The notes beneath the pieces were generated by a model. The model did not search any database, had not been told where the DNA came from, and worked only from the letters and a program-made list of their open reading frames with translations. Below, in pieces: positions 26,767 through 35,042 of a stretch of DNA of 45,439 nt. Both the position numbers and the translations under genes were made by a program. This DNA is from Dehalococcoidia bacterium (GTDB taxonomy: Bacteria; Chloroflexota; Dehalococcoidia; Bin125). Positions within the stretch are counted from its first letter, which is position 1. Each line of letters starts with the position of its first letter. Location: positions 1 through 45,439 of the forward strand of contig JAJDWB010000004.1 in NCBI GenBank assembly GCA_022825855.1, in the 5' to 3' direction.

Positions 26767-27984
26767 CTAGGAAGCGATCGACTTGCCGACAAGGGAGGCA
26801 TCGGCGGATGGTTCGATTTCACGGTCAGCTCCATCCACGTTGACGCGCGGTACCCGTGAGGCGATGCCGGTAAAGATCTCATAAGGGATCGTATCCAGGC
26901 GTCGGGCCAGCTCCCAGGCCCTGATCGACTCGCCGCCGTCGTCGCCGATCAGGGTGACCACGTCGCCGGCTTCGGCCTGCGGAATTCCGGTCAGGTCGAT
27001 CATGCTGCTGTCCATGCAGATCGCGCCTCGGATCGGGGCCCGCCGACCGCGGACAAGGACGCTGGCGCCGGGCGACAGCCCCCGGCGCAGGCCGTCGGCA
27101 TAGCCCGCGCCGATCACGCCGATCCGCGAGTCGCGCGGGGCGGTCCACAGTCCGCCGTAGGAGACGGATTGCCCGCGCGGGACATCGCGGACGGACATCA
27201 ACATCGCGCGCCAGGACAGAACGGGCCGCAGCGCCGCCGCGCCGGAGTCCGGGATCTCGGGTGCGGGATCGGCGCCGTACAGCGCGATCCCCGCGCGGAT
27301 GAAATCGAGACCTCCTTCTCGCACCTGGAACGCGGCGGCAGAGGCAGCCGCGTGCCGCTGACGCGCTCCCACCTGCTCGGCGGTGCGCACAAACTGCCTC
27401 AGCGCAATCAGCGTGGTCTCCGGGTCCGGTTTGGCGGCATCGGGGAAGTGGGTGAAGACGCCATCGAGTTCGAGCTCATCGTGGGAGCGGATCGCGTCCG
27501 CCAGAGCTCGGGCTTCCTCGTGAGACCGCCCGTAGCGCTGCATGCCGCTGTCGATGTTGATATGCACTCGAGTCCGGGCGGTCTCGTCGGCTGCAGCCTG
27601 GGCCAGACGCGCAGCGGTCTCCGGCTCGTCGACCACGACCGCGACATCGAGCCGGGCAGCAGGCGGCATGTCGGCCGGCGAGAGCGGTCCCAAGACCAAG
27701 ATCGGCGCGCCGATACCGGCGTCGCGCAGTTCGACCGCTTCGCCAACGGTAAACACGCAGAGGCGAGCGGCGCCGGCCTCCAGCGCGGCCCGCGACACGG
27801 CCACGGCGCCGTGGCCGTAGGCGTCGGCCTTAACGACGGCGGCGACCGATGCCGGCTCGACCGTCCGCGCCAGTACGGCGACGTTGTGGCGGACCGCGGA
27901 GCGGTCGATTTCGGCCCAGCACGTCGCAGACTTCGCCGGAGTGATTGGCGTCGCAGAAGTCGCAGAGGCCGAGTTCTGGGTCAT
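26767..27984 (-). CDS. alr: Alanine racemase
   Basis: This 405-residue PLP enzyme interconverts L- and D-alanine for peptidoglycan. The PLP lysine lies in VVKADAYGHG, and the second catalytic base Tyr in IGAGYADG. The substrate-contact region GAICMDSSMIDLT is typical. The N terminus carries about 20 extra Ser/Thr/Ala-rich residues, so the true start could be slightly downstream. It lies upstream of the CopC-like gene on the same strand and diverges from the lytic transglycosylase, so this is a small cell-wall region. Confidence 0.95.
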   Translation of the reverse strand: MTQNSASATSATPITPAKSATCWAEIDRSAVRHNVAVLARTVEPASVAAVVKADAYGHGAVAVSRAALEAGAARLCVFTVGEAVELRDAGIGAPILVLGPLSPADMPPAARLDVAVVVDEPETAARLAQAAADETARTRVHINIDSGMQRYGRSHEEARALADAIRSHDELELDGVFTHFPDAAKPDPETTLIALRQFVRTAEQVGARQRHAAASAAAFQVREGGLDFIRAGIALYGADPAPEIPDSGAAALRPVLSWRAMLMSVRDVPRGQSVSYGGLWTAPRDSRIGVIGAGYADGLRRGLSPGASVLVRGRRAPIRGAICMDSSMIDLTGIPQAEAGDVVTLIGDDGGESIRAWELARRLDTIPYEIFTGIASRVPRVNVDGADREIEPSADASLVGKSIAS

Positions 27985-28032
27985 GGCGGTAGAGTGGATG
28001 TGGGCAGTGGCAGGGAAGATCCCGAGATCGTT

Positions 28033-30378
28033 GTGATACTACCGGTCGTGGCTGTGCTGGCCCGTTCGCTCTGCACCCGCCGTCGCGCGAAGCGGCTGGC
28101 CGGCATGGCGTTCATCTGCGTTATCTCGTTGTTGCTGGCTGCCTGCGGCGGCGAACCGGAGCAACAGCAAGCTGCAGAGCTGCCGGCGCCGCCGCCGACC
28201 ACCACGCGTGCAGCTCCGGCCGCGGCACCGCAGAACTCGCAGGCGCAGCAGAGCGAGCCGGCTCCCCAGCGTGAGCGCGGTGACCCCGCGCAGCTCCTGA
28301 TTGCTGAAGCGGCGGCGCTGGAGCGCAACGGCTACTGGGAGCAGGCCCTGAGCGTGCGCGACTCGGCGATTCGCTCCGGTGCCGGACTGACCACTGACGT
28401 GTTGATCGCGTTGGGCCTCGACCAGGCGCGATTGTTGCTGCGCCTCGACCGTCCCGCCGATGCACAGGCCGCGCTCGCCGGACTAGACGAACTGGGCGCT
28501 CTGTCGCCGGAGGCCGAGCGTCGACGTCTGTTGCTTGCGGCGCGAGCGGCGCTGATGCTCGACCAGATTGATGCCGCGGTTGCGTCAATGAGTGAATATG
28601 TCAACTCGGACAGTCCTGCCTGGGCGGTGATCGCGCTGGAGACGGGTCGCGCCTTGCAGCGGGCTGGCCGAGGCGGAGAGGCGATTGGCTGGGCCGAGCG
28701 GGCGTTGGGCGGTCGGCTGCCCTTCCAGGACCGCTTGCGGGCGCTGCATCTGGCCGCGACCGAGTTGGATATCGCCGGGGAGACGGAACAGGCGCTGGAG
28801 CGTTATGACGAGTGGCTGCAGACGTCGCCGTGGCACGACGATCAGGCGGCAGCCTTGAGCCGGATCGGGGTGCTGAGCAGCCAGCTCGGGGAGTCGGCGG
28901 AGGCCGAAGCCGCCTGGCGGACCCTGATCGAGGACTATGCCGACTACGCAGAGAGCAGCGAGGCGTTGGCGTTGCTGCTGGACGCGGGCGCGTCTGTCGA
29001 TCAGCTCACGATCGGCATGATCCGCTTCCGCGAACAACGCTGGCCTGATGCGCGGAACGCGATGCTGAATGTGCTGGGTGGCTCCGACCTGCTCTCGGAT
29101 CGGGTCGCCGGCGAGTTTTACATCGCCGCGATCCACCAGGCCAACGACGATCTCGAGAGCGCGGCGCTCGGTTATGTCGCGGTGGTCGGTCGGGACGCGT
29201 CGGATCCGTTGGCGGCCGAGGCGATGATGCGGCTGGCCGATTTTGCGGTCGCCGGCGGCGACCTGGCGACGGCCGAGGAGTACTGGCGGCGGGTGGTAGA
29301 GGAGCATCCCCAGCACCGGCGAGCGCCGGAAGCGGCTCGGCGCTGGGCGATGCAGGCGGTGGGACGCGGACAGTGGCTGGAAGCGGCTGAGCGTTTCCGC
29401 GACGCGGCGAACATTGGCGCGGACCACTGGGAGGAGTCGGCGCGGCTGGAACTGCTCTACTGGTCGGCGCTGATGCAGCGGGAGGCGGGCGAGCTTGACT
29501 TGGCCGCGGACCTGGCGGCGAAGGTGATCGAGAGCGGACCGGGACGTTATCACGCGCTGCGCGCGGCTGCGTTGCTCGAACAGCCGGCGCCGGGGCCGCT
29601 GGACATCTCCGTGACCGATTGGTTGACCCGGCTGACCGGCGAGACGGAGTTCCCGGCAGTGGATCTGGAGTCGGCGCCGGAATGGAGGGCGGCCCTGGAT
29701 CTCCGTCTGGGCGGCTTCGACGATGCGGCTGACCGGATGCTGTCGACCTGGCTCGACGGGTTGGCGTCGGAGCCCTGGGCACTGGTCCAGGCCTCGCGCT
29801 TCCTGGCAGAACAGGATGAGGTATCAGGCTCGGCGCGCGCGGCCGAGCGAGTACTGGACCTGTTCGGACTCGAATGGACGGAGGCGCCCGCCGAACTCTT
29901 GCGGCTGGCGTATCCGCAGCCCTGGTCCGAGGTGATGGCGCTGCACGCCGAGACGGAGTCGATCGATCCGCTGCTGCTGTGGTCGTTGATCCGCCGCGAG
30001 AGCTTCTACGACTCCGATGCCGCGGGTCTGGCCGGGGAGGTGGGCTTGACGCAGGTGATTCCGCTGACCGGGTCGGACATCGCCGCGGGGCTTGGGGTTG
30101 CCTATCGGCACGACGATCTGGCGCGGCCGGAACTGGCGATCCGTTTCGGGGCCTGGTACCTGGCTCGGCAACTGGAGGGATTCGCGGACGAGCCGCTGAT
30201 CGCGCTGGCCGCCTACAACGCCGGTCCGGGGAACGCCGCTCGGTGGGAGTCCGAGGCGCCGTTACCGGGAGCGGACGCGTTCCTGTTGGTGATGGACTTC
30301 GACTCAACTCGTACATATGTGCGTTATGTATTGGAAGCCTGGCACGTGTATCAGGCGCTCGCCGTGATGGACCGCTGA
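28033..30378 (+). CDS. TPR-containing lytic transglycosylase lipoprotein
   Basis: This protein of about 780 residues has a lipoprotein signal (basic RRRAKRLAG, hydrophobic ISLLLAAC). A long alpha-helical repeat region (TPR-like, about 90-600) follows, and then an SLT domain (about 640-760). The catalytic Glu lies in RRESFYDSDAAGLAGEVGL, followed by LTQVIPLTG and AAYNAGPGN, as in Slt70-type enzymes that cleave peptidoglycan. The start is uncertain: GTG 28033, GTG 28054 or ATG 28105. One of the earlier two is needed to give the signal peptide its positive charge. It diverges from alr and precedes rpmH. Confidence 0.85.
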   Translation: MILPVVAVLARSLCTRRRAKRLAGMAFICVISLLLAACGGEPEQQQAAELPAPPPTTTRAAPAAAPQNSQAQQSEPAPQRERGDPAQLLIAEAAALERNGYWEQALSVRDSAIRSGAGLTTDVLIALGLDQARLLLRLDRPADAQAALAGLDELGALSPEAERRRLLLAARAALMLDQIDAAVASMSEYVNSDSPAWAVIALETGRALQRAGRGGEAIGWAERALGGRLPFQDRLRALHLAATELDIAGETEQALERYDEWLQTSPWHDDQAAALSRIGVLSSQLGESAEAEAAWRTLIEDYADYAESSEALALLLDAGASVDQLTIGMIRFREQRWPDARNAMLNVLGGSDLLSDRVAGEFYIAAIHQANDDLESAALGYVAVVGRDASDPLAAEAMMRLADFAVAGGDLATAEEYWRRVVEEHPQHRRAPEAARRWAMQAVGRGQWLEAAERFRDAANIGADHWEESARLELLYWSALMQREAGELDLAADLAAKVIESGPGRYHALRAAALLEQPAPGPLDISVTDWLTRLTGETEFPAVDLESAPEWRAALDLRLGGFDDAADRMLSTWLDGLASEPWALVQASRFLAEQDEVSGSARAAERVLDLFGLEWTEAPAELLRLAYPQPWSEVMALHAETESIDPLLLWSLIRRESFYDSDAAGLAGEVGLTQVIPLTGSDIAAGLGVAYRHDDLARPELAIRFGAWYLARQLEGFADEPLIALAAYNAGPGNAARWESEAPLPGADAFLLVMDFDSTRTYVRYVLEAWHVYQALAVMDR

Positions 30379-30414
30379 TGGGAGCTGTGCGCAACGCAGG
30401 CAACGCCGACGCCG

Positions 30415-30442
30415 TTCTGGACCGGCGCGTCTGGCGTATACT
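30415..30442 (+). promoter_or_regulatory. Candidate rpmH promoter
   Basis: A good -10 TATACT (30437-30442) follows TTCTGG (30415-30420) after 16 nt. It lies 68 nt before the rpmH start. The -10 is convincing, the -35 is weak. Confidence 0.4.
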
Positions 30443-30510
30443 GCGAGGTACTTGTTCTACCACTCTTCGATGACCTGGGCGGCGTGTCCGGTGATGTGTT
30501 GAGGGAGCCG

Positions 30511-30651
30511 ATGCCGAAACGCACGTATCAACCGAAACGAATTCCGCGCAAGCGGGAGCATGGATTCTTGAAGCGAATGTCAAGCCGTGGGGGTCGGGCC
30601 GTGCTCAAGCGCCGCCGAGCCCGCGGCCGCAGGCGACTGACAGTCGTCTGA
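30511..30651 (+). CDS. rpmH: 50S ribosomal protein L34
   Basis: This 46-residue, very basic protein starts [19 protein letters not shown], followed by [21 protein letters not shown], the classic L34 pattern. GGGAG lies just before the ATG. It is the first gene of the conserved rpmH-rnpA-yidD-yidC-jag cluster that lies near the replication origin in most bacteria. dnaA, often just upstream, is not here. Confidence 0.97.
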   Translation: MPKRTYQPKRIPRKREHGFLKRMSSRGGRAVLKRRRARGRRRLTVV

Positions 30652-30764
30652 GCATCCGACCCATCGTTCGGATTCCGTGTCAGGCAGCTCGCCGGAGACG
30701 TGAGCGATTGCGTCGAGTAGCCGAGCGAAGCGAACACCGAAGCGATCAGGGCCTGCCGATCAGC

Positions 30765-31295
30765 ATGCGGACCAAGCAGCCGACGACCAAGCCGAGCGAA
30801 CAACAGACGACCAGGCCGACCGTGAAGCGCGACGAGCAGCGGCTGCGGTACAAGTCCGAGTTTGACGCAGTGTTCCGCGAAGGCGTGAGCAGTTCAAGCG
30901 GCGTACTCGCGGTGCGAGCGAGAGCCCGCGTCGCCGAGGCGGACACGCGAGGCTCAGACGTTTCACGTGAAACACCCCGGGTCGAGCATCACGCGGCCGA
31001 TCTTCCCTGCCGGTTCGGGTTCGCGATCAGTTCGGGTCTGGGCGGCGCAGTGGTGCGCAACCGAATTCGGCGGCGGCTGCGAGCGTCGGCCCAGCGGCTG
31101 AACCGGGAAGGCGGCTGCCGGGGACTCGATGTGGTCGTGATCGCGAGAACAGGCGCGGCCGCGGCCGACTTCCAGAGGTTGGATTCGACGCTATCGAGAC
31201 TGGTGCGGCGCTCGATGCGGCAAGTGCAAGATGTGGAGGACGCCTCGCCTCGGGCGGCTACGTCCGAACTTCACGGGTCGCGAGGTGGGTGTTGA
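30765..31295 (+). CDS. rnpA: Ribonuclease P protein component with parS-encoding insert
   Basis: This protein of about 176 residues assists the RNase P RNA in processing tRNA 5' ends. The family signature GGAVVRNRIRRRLR and the N-terminal RLRYKSEFDAVFREG are present. Between them, a hydrophilic insert of roughly 25 residues (after VRARARV, up to CRFGFAIS) separates the strands compared with usual RnpA. Its DNA contains a parS site that encodes VSRET. The start is uncertain: ATG 30765 is used, while GTG 30822 (VKRDEQRLR) would match typical RnpA N termini better. It follows rpmH by 113 nt and overlaps yidD. Confidence 0.88.
   Translation: MRTKQPTTKPSEQQTTRPTVKRDEQRLRYKSEFDAVFREGVSSSSGVLAVRARARVAEADTRGSDVSRETPRVEHHAADLPCRFGFAISSGLGGAVVRNRIRRRLRASAQRLNREGGCRGLDVVVIARTGAAAADFQRLDSTLSRLVRRSMRQVQDVEDASPRAATSELHGSRGGC
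30959..30974. promoter_or_regulatory. parS site inside rnpA (15 of 16)
   Basis: CGTTTCACGTGAAACA differs from the parS consensus TGTTTCACGTGAAACA only at the first base. It is inside the rnpA frame, where it encodes VSRET. ParB, encoded 5 kb downstream, is the expected ligand. Confidence 0.9.
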
Positions 31296-31648
31296 CCTTG
31301 TACGGCGAGACGCGTGAACGGCTCGCGCCCCGGCGAGAACTGGCGCGAGCGACGAACCGGGCGGCGATCGTGCTGCTGCTCGGCTATCAGCGGCTGCTGT
31401 CGCCGATGATGGGCGCGATGGGCTCGCAGTGCCGGTTCGAGCCGTCCTGTTCGCAGTACATGATCGACGCCGTGCGGGCTCGAGGCGCGTTGGTCGGGAT
31501 CGGTCTGGGGCTCTGGCGTCTGGCGCGCTGCAATCCATTGAACTCCGGCGGATACGACCCTGCGCCTCAAGCGCGCGATCGGCGCCGCGAACATGCCAGA
31601 CATGCGGCGAGACCGCGCGAGCGGAATGTTTCACGTGAAACAGCCTGA
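31289..31648 (+). CDS. yidD: Membrane protein insertion efficiency factor YidD
   Basis: This 119-residue protein helps YidC-dependent insertion. The core GYQRLLSPMMGAMGSQCRFEPSCSQYMIDAV followed by RCNPLNSGGYDP is the YidD signature with its conserved cysteines. A GTG start overlaps the end of rnpA by 7 nt. A C-terminal, arginine-rich extension of about 25 residues lies beyond the conserved core, and its last residues (NVSRETA) come from a parS site. That tail also overlaps the start of the next gene. Confidence 0.94.
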   Translation: MLTLYGETRERLAPRRELARATNRAAIVLLLGYQRLLSPMMGAMGSQCRFEPSCSQYMIDAVRARGALVGIGLGLWRLARCNPLNSGGYDPAPQARDRRREHARHAARPRERNVSRETA

Positions 31649-32891
31649 ATCGCGTCGTCCGCTCATGCGCTTCTGGGCGCTACGCTCCATAGGGGACCGT
31701 TCGCGAATCCTGCGCCGACGAATCCTGATGATCGGAGCGTTGTTGCTCGCCATCCCCTTGATCGCGGCCTGCGATGTCGCCGACCAGCCTGACGGCTGGG
31801 CCGCGCCGACACCCGATCCAATCGAGCCCGAGACCAGGCTGATCGCGCCGACCGGAGACAAGACAGTGGTCGCGGTCGAGCTGCTTGACGGCAACCTGGG
31901 CGCAGCTGCCTGGGAGTTTCCCGACGACGACGGCTGGTTTCCCGGTCTCGACGCCGAGATTGAACCGGTGGCGTTCTACGCCGATCCGGTCTGGGTGCCT
32001 GAAACGGACGAATGGCTGCTGGCCGGCTACTCCGACGGCGTGCTCTACGCCGTGCAGCGCGACGGCGAGTCGGCGCGGGCGATCTTCGAGACCGGAGAGA
32101 GAATCGTCGCCGACCTGATTGTGCAGGGCACCGTCGTCTATGTGGCCGACACCGGGTACCGAGTGCACGCCGTGGACATCGAGCAGCCCGGCGCGGCGTT
32201 GTGGACCTGGAGCGGCGACTCCGACTTGCAAATCTGGGGCGGCCCGGCACTGGTCGACGCCGACCGCGGCCGCCTGCTGATCGTGGCCGGACTCGACGGC
32301 AGGGTGACCGCGATCCATCTGGACGGCGACGCGGCGGGCAGCGAGGCCTGGCAACTGGAAATCGAGGCCGGCATCGCCGGATCCATCGTGGCGGCCGACG
32401 GGATCGTCTACGTCGGCGGTCTCGACCGCGTCTTCTATGCACTCGATGCGGCGACAGGTACGCAAGTCTGGACGGCGCAGGCGTCGCACTGGATCTGGGG
32501 CACGCCGCTCGTTCGCGACGGCGTGATTTACATGACCGATCTGCGCGGCAATGTCTACGCGCTTGACGCCCTGACCGGCGCTGAGCGCTGGCTGCAGCCC
32601 TTTACCGCCGACGATCGCATTCGCGCCCAGCCGCTGTTCGTCGACTTCGAGGGCGAGTCTGAGAGCAGGACGGGCGGGATTCTCGTGATCGTGGCGCGCG
32701 GCGGCACGATCTTCCAGCTCAACGCGGCCGACGGCTCGCTGCTCCGCGAGTTCCGCCTTGAGAAGGCCAAGGATCTCATGGCCAATGCGATCCTCAAGGA
32801 CGATCGCATCCTCGTCAGCGACGAAGACGGCGTGCTCTACGCCGTGCTGCTGGGCGCCAACTCGGCGGTCCGCCTGTATCCCCCTAACTAG
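31626..32891 (+). CDS. PQQ-like beta-propeller lipoprotein
   Basis: This 421-residue lipoprotein has a lipobox IAAC followed by Asp. The body is made of repeated blades with VVYVADTGYRVHAVD, IVYVGGLDRVFYALDAATGTQVWTA, VIYMTDLRGNVYALDALTGAERW and similar units, the PQQ/BamB-like propeller pattern. ATG 31626 (MFHVKQ) lies in a parS site and overlaps yidD by 23 nt; ATG 31665 is an alternative. No catalytic motif is visible, so a scaffold or envelope-assembly role is likely. Its position between yidD and yidC is unusual and suggests a link to membrane protein insertion. Confidence 0.85.
   Translation: MFHVKQPESRRPLMRFWALRSIGDRSRILRRRILMIGALLLAIPLIAACDVADQPDGWAAPTPDPIEPETRLIAPTGDKTVVAVELLDGNLGAAAWEFPDDDGWFPGLDAEIEPVAFYADPVWVPETDEWLLAGYSDGVLYAVQRDGESARAIFETGERIVADLIVQGTVVYVADTGYRVHAVDIEQPGAALWTWSGDSDLQIWGGPALVDADRGRLLIVAGLDGRVTAIHLDGDAAGSEAWQLEIEAGIAGSIVAADGIVYVGGLDRVFYALDAATGTQVWTAQASHWIWGTPLVRDGVIYMTDLRGNVYALDALTGAERWLQPFTADDRIRAQPLFVDFEGESESRTGGILVIVARGGTIFQLNAADGSLLREFRLEKAKDLMANAILKDDRILVSDEDGVLYAVLLGANSAVRLYPPN
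31627..31642. promoter_or_regulatory. Perfect parS site in yidD and at the next start codon
   Basis: TGTTTCACGTGAAACA is an exact match to the parS consensus. It encodes VSRET near the yidD C terminus and, in another frame, lies across MFHVKQ at the start of the beta-propeller gene. It is 668 bp from the site in rnpA. Confidence 0.97.
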
Positions 32892-32911
32892 CATCCCGAA
32901 GACGGGCGAAG

Positions 32912-33859
32912 ATGGACATTCTCGACTTCATCTGGAACGACATCCTGATCGGCCCGATCATGAACGGGCTCATCGTGATCGCGCACGCGGTCGACGACAA
33001 CTACGGCGTCGCGATCATCCTGTTCACCCTGATCGTCCGGGTGATCACCTATCCGCTGACGCTGCGCCAGCTTCGGGCGACTCGCTCGATGCAGGAAATG
33101 CAGCCGCGGATGCAGGAGATTCAGAAGAAGTACAAGGATCCGCGCCGGCGCCAGGAAGAGTTGATGAAGGTCTACCGCGAGGTGGGCTTCAATCCGCTCG
33201 GTTGCCTCTGGCCGTTGCTGGTGCAGATGCCAATCTGGATCGCGCTCTACCAGGTATTGCGCCGGACCCTGGGCGACACGCCCGAGCAGCTGCTGCGCCT
33301 GTCCAGCGACCTGTACGACTGGGCCTATATCACCTCCGCGATCCCGATTAATCGGGACTTCCTCTTCTGGGACCTCGGCTCGTCCTCGCTCGAGCAATCG
33401 CTGCCCCTCGCCCTGATGGTCGGCGTCACGGCCTACATCCAGCAGAAGGTGTCGACCGCCCGGATGGGTCCGCGCGACGAGCGCTCGGAGTCGATGAACC
33501 GCACGATGCTCTGGATGATGCCCTTCATGTTCGGGTTCTTCACGCTGCAAGTCCCGGCCGGACTGGGGCTGTACTGGCTGGTCACCTCGATCTTCACGAT
33601 CCTCACGTCCTGGTACTACTACTTCTACCGCCAGGGACTGCGCTGGTCGTGGAAGTGGCTGCTGTCCTCGGAACCACTGCCGGCGCCCGCTTCGGCGGTT
33701 GCCGACGGCGCGGCCGTCGTCGAGGCGTCGCCCGGCTCCGACGAGTCGGTGGAGTCCGAGGACGATTCGGAGCCGGAGCCGCAGCGACCCGCACGCCGCT
33801 CATCGAGCGCGGCCCGCCGCCGACGACAGAGAAGGAGACGCGCGAGCCGGTCGCGCTGA
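32912..33859 (+). CDS. yidC: Membrane protein insertase YidC/Oxa1
   Basis: This 315-residue insertase is of the short form, without the large periplasmic domain of proteobacterial YidC. Arg43 in LFTLIVRVITYPLTLRQL is the groove arginine. The two-helix cytoplasmic hairpin (EMQPRMQEIQKKYKDPRRRQEELMKVYRE) and GFNPLGCLWPLLVQMPIWIALYQVL follow, and the helix MMPFMFGFFTLQVPAGLGLYW is typical. An acidic linker and an Arg-rich tail (ARRRRQRRRRASRSR) end the protein, as in insertases that contact ribosomes. Confidence 0.97.
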   Translation: MDILDFIWNDILIGPIMNGLIVIAHAVDDNYGVAIILFTLIVRVITYPLTLRQLRATRSMQEMQPRMQEIQKKYKDPRRRQEELMKVYREVGFNPLGCLWPLLVQMPIWIALYQVLRRTLGDTPEQLLRLSSDLYDWAYITSAIPINRDFLFWDLGSSSLEQSLPLALMVGVTAYIQQKVSTARMGPRDERSESMNRTMLWMMPFMFGFFTLQVPAGLGLYWLVTSIFTILTSWYYYFYRQGLRWSWKWLLSSEPLPAPASAVADGAAVVEASPGSDESVESEDDSEPEPQRPARRSSSAARRRRQRRRRASRSR

Positions 33860-33941
33860 ACCCAGACCGGATGCACCGCGCGCCGGCTGGGCTGATGCCG
33901 CAGCGGAGCGCGCGACACGAGGCTGAGTTGGAGAAACGGAT

Positions 33942-34976
33942 ATGACGAATCGGAATCCGATCGAGCAATCGGGGCGGACCGTGGATGACGCGGTCCAGTC
34001 GGCGCTGCGCCGTCTCGGACTGAAGCGCGCGCAGGTCGACGTGGAAGTGCTGGACGAAGGACGAACCGGCATCTTCGGGATTGGCCACGCCCAATCGCTG
34101 GTCCGGGTCACGCCGCGTGCGGATGTCCGCGGCAACACCGCGGCAACCGAGTCGCCGGCGCTGCCGAAGATTGACGACTACTCCGACCTCACCGAAGTCG
34201 AAGCCGGGTCGCGGCAGCGCGGGGCCCGCCGACGAGCTCCGGCACGTCGAGCGGTACGTGCGGGCGCGGCCGAACCGGCCGCCGATTCGGACGATTCGCA
34301 GCGTGAAGTCCAGCCCGATCACCGCTCGCGATCCCGCTCGCGCCAGCCGGCGCGCGCCGAAGGCGGCCGCTCCGACCGCGGTCGGAGCCGGGGCCGGTCA
34401 CGGGGACGCAGCGAATCGCGAGAGCGCCAGCCCGCGCGCGCCCCGATTGGTCCCTTCGAGTTGCTGGCCGACCCGGACTTTGAGCCCAACGAGGATCCGC
34501 GCGAGTTCGCCGTCGAAGTGTTGACGGATATCGCTCACCAACTGGGTTTCGACGTGGAGGTGACGGCGCGCGAGCCGGCCACGCCGATGGACGGCCTCGG
34601 ACACGCCGTGGCCGTGCTCGACGTGAATCCGGTCGGAGAAGAGGACCTGGGGCTGCTGATCGGTCGGCACGGCTCCCACGTGGCAGCGCTGCAGTACGTG
34701 GTCAACGTGATCGTCAGCCGCGCCCTGGATGGCAACAATCCGGTCACCGTGGACGTCGACGGCTATCGCCGGCGGCGCGAGACGGCGCTGGTTGAGATGG
34801 CCCAGCGTGCGGCCGCCGAGGTGCGGGAGCACGGCGAGCCGGTCACGCTCGGCGTGATGCCGGCGGCCGAACGCCGAATCATCCACCTGCAGTTGCAAGA
34901 AGACTCCGAGCTGCGGACCGAGTCGTTTGGCGAGGGTTCGTCGCGTCGTGTGCGGATTCTGTACCGTGACGAATAG
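33942..34976 (+). CDS. jag: Jag/KhpB RNA-binding protein
   Basis: This 344-residue RNA-binding protein has three parts. The Jag-N domain (about 8-60) includes EVLDEGRTGIFGIG. An Arg/Ser-rich linker (about 85-165) contains RSRSRSRQ and RGRSRGRSRGRSESR runs. The KH domain has the GRHG loop (LGLLIGRHGSHVAALQYVVN), and the R3H domain ends in ERRIIHLQL. It is expected to bind RNA with KhpA. The RS-rich linker is longer and more basic than usual. It is preceded by yidC and followed by parA. Confidence 0.95.
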   Translation: MTNRNPIEQSGRTVDDAVQSALRRLGLKRAQVDVEVLDEGRTGIFGIGHAQSLVRVTPRADVRGNTAATESPALPKIDDYSDLTEVEAGSRQRGARRRAPARRAVRAGAAEPAADSDDSQREVQPDHRSRSRSRQPARAEGGRSDRGRSRGRSRGRSESRERQPARAPIGPFELLADPDFEPNEDPREFAVEVLTDIAHQLGFDVEVTAREPATPMDGLGHAVAVLDVNPVGEEDLGLLIGRHGSHVAALQYVVNVIVSRALDGNNPVTVDVDGYRRRRETALVEMAQRAAAEVREHGEPVTLGVMPAAERRIIHLQLQEDSELRTESFGEGSSRRVRILYRDE

Positions 34977-35042
34977 TCAGGTCTTCCCGACGTAACGGGT
35001 TGACCATTATCCTCGGAGTACGACGGTCGGAGGCCGGTTGAG

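Noticed and set aside
27169-28032. N-terminal extension of the lytic transglycosylase frame
   Set aside because: It is antisense to alanine racemase and the lipoprotein signal lies later.
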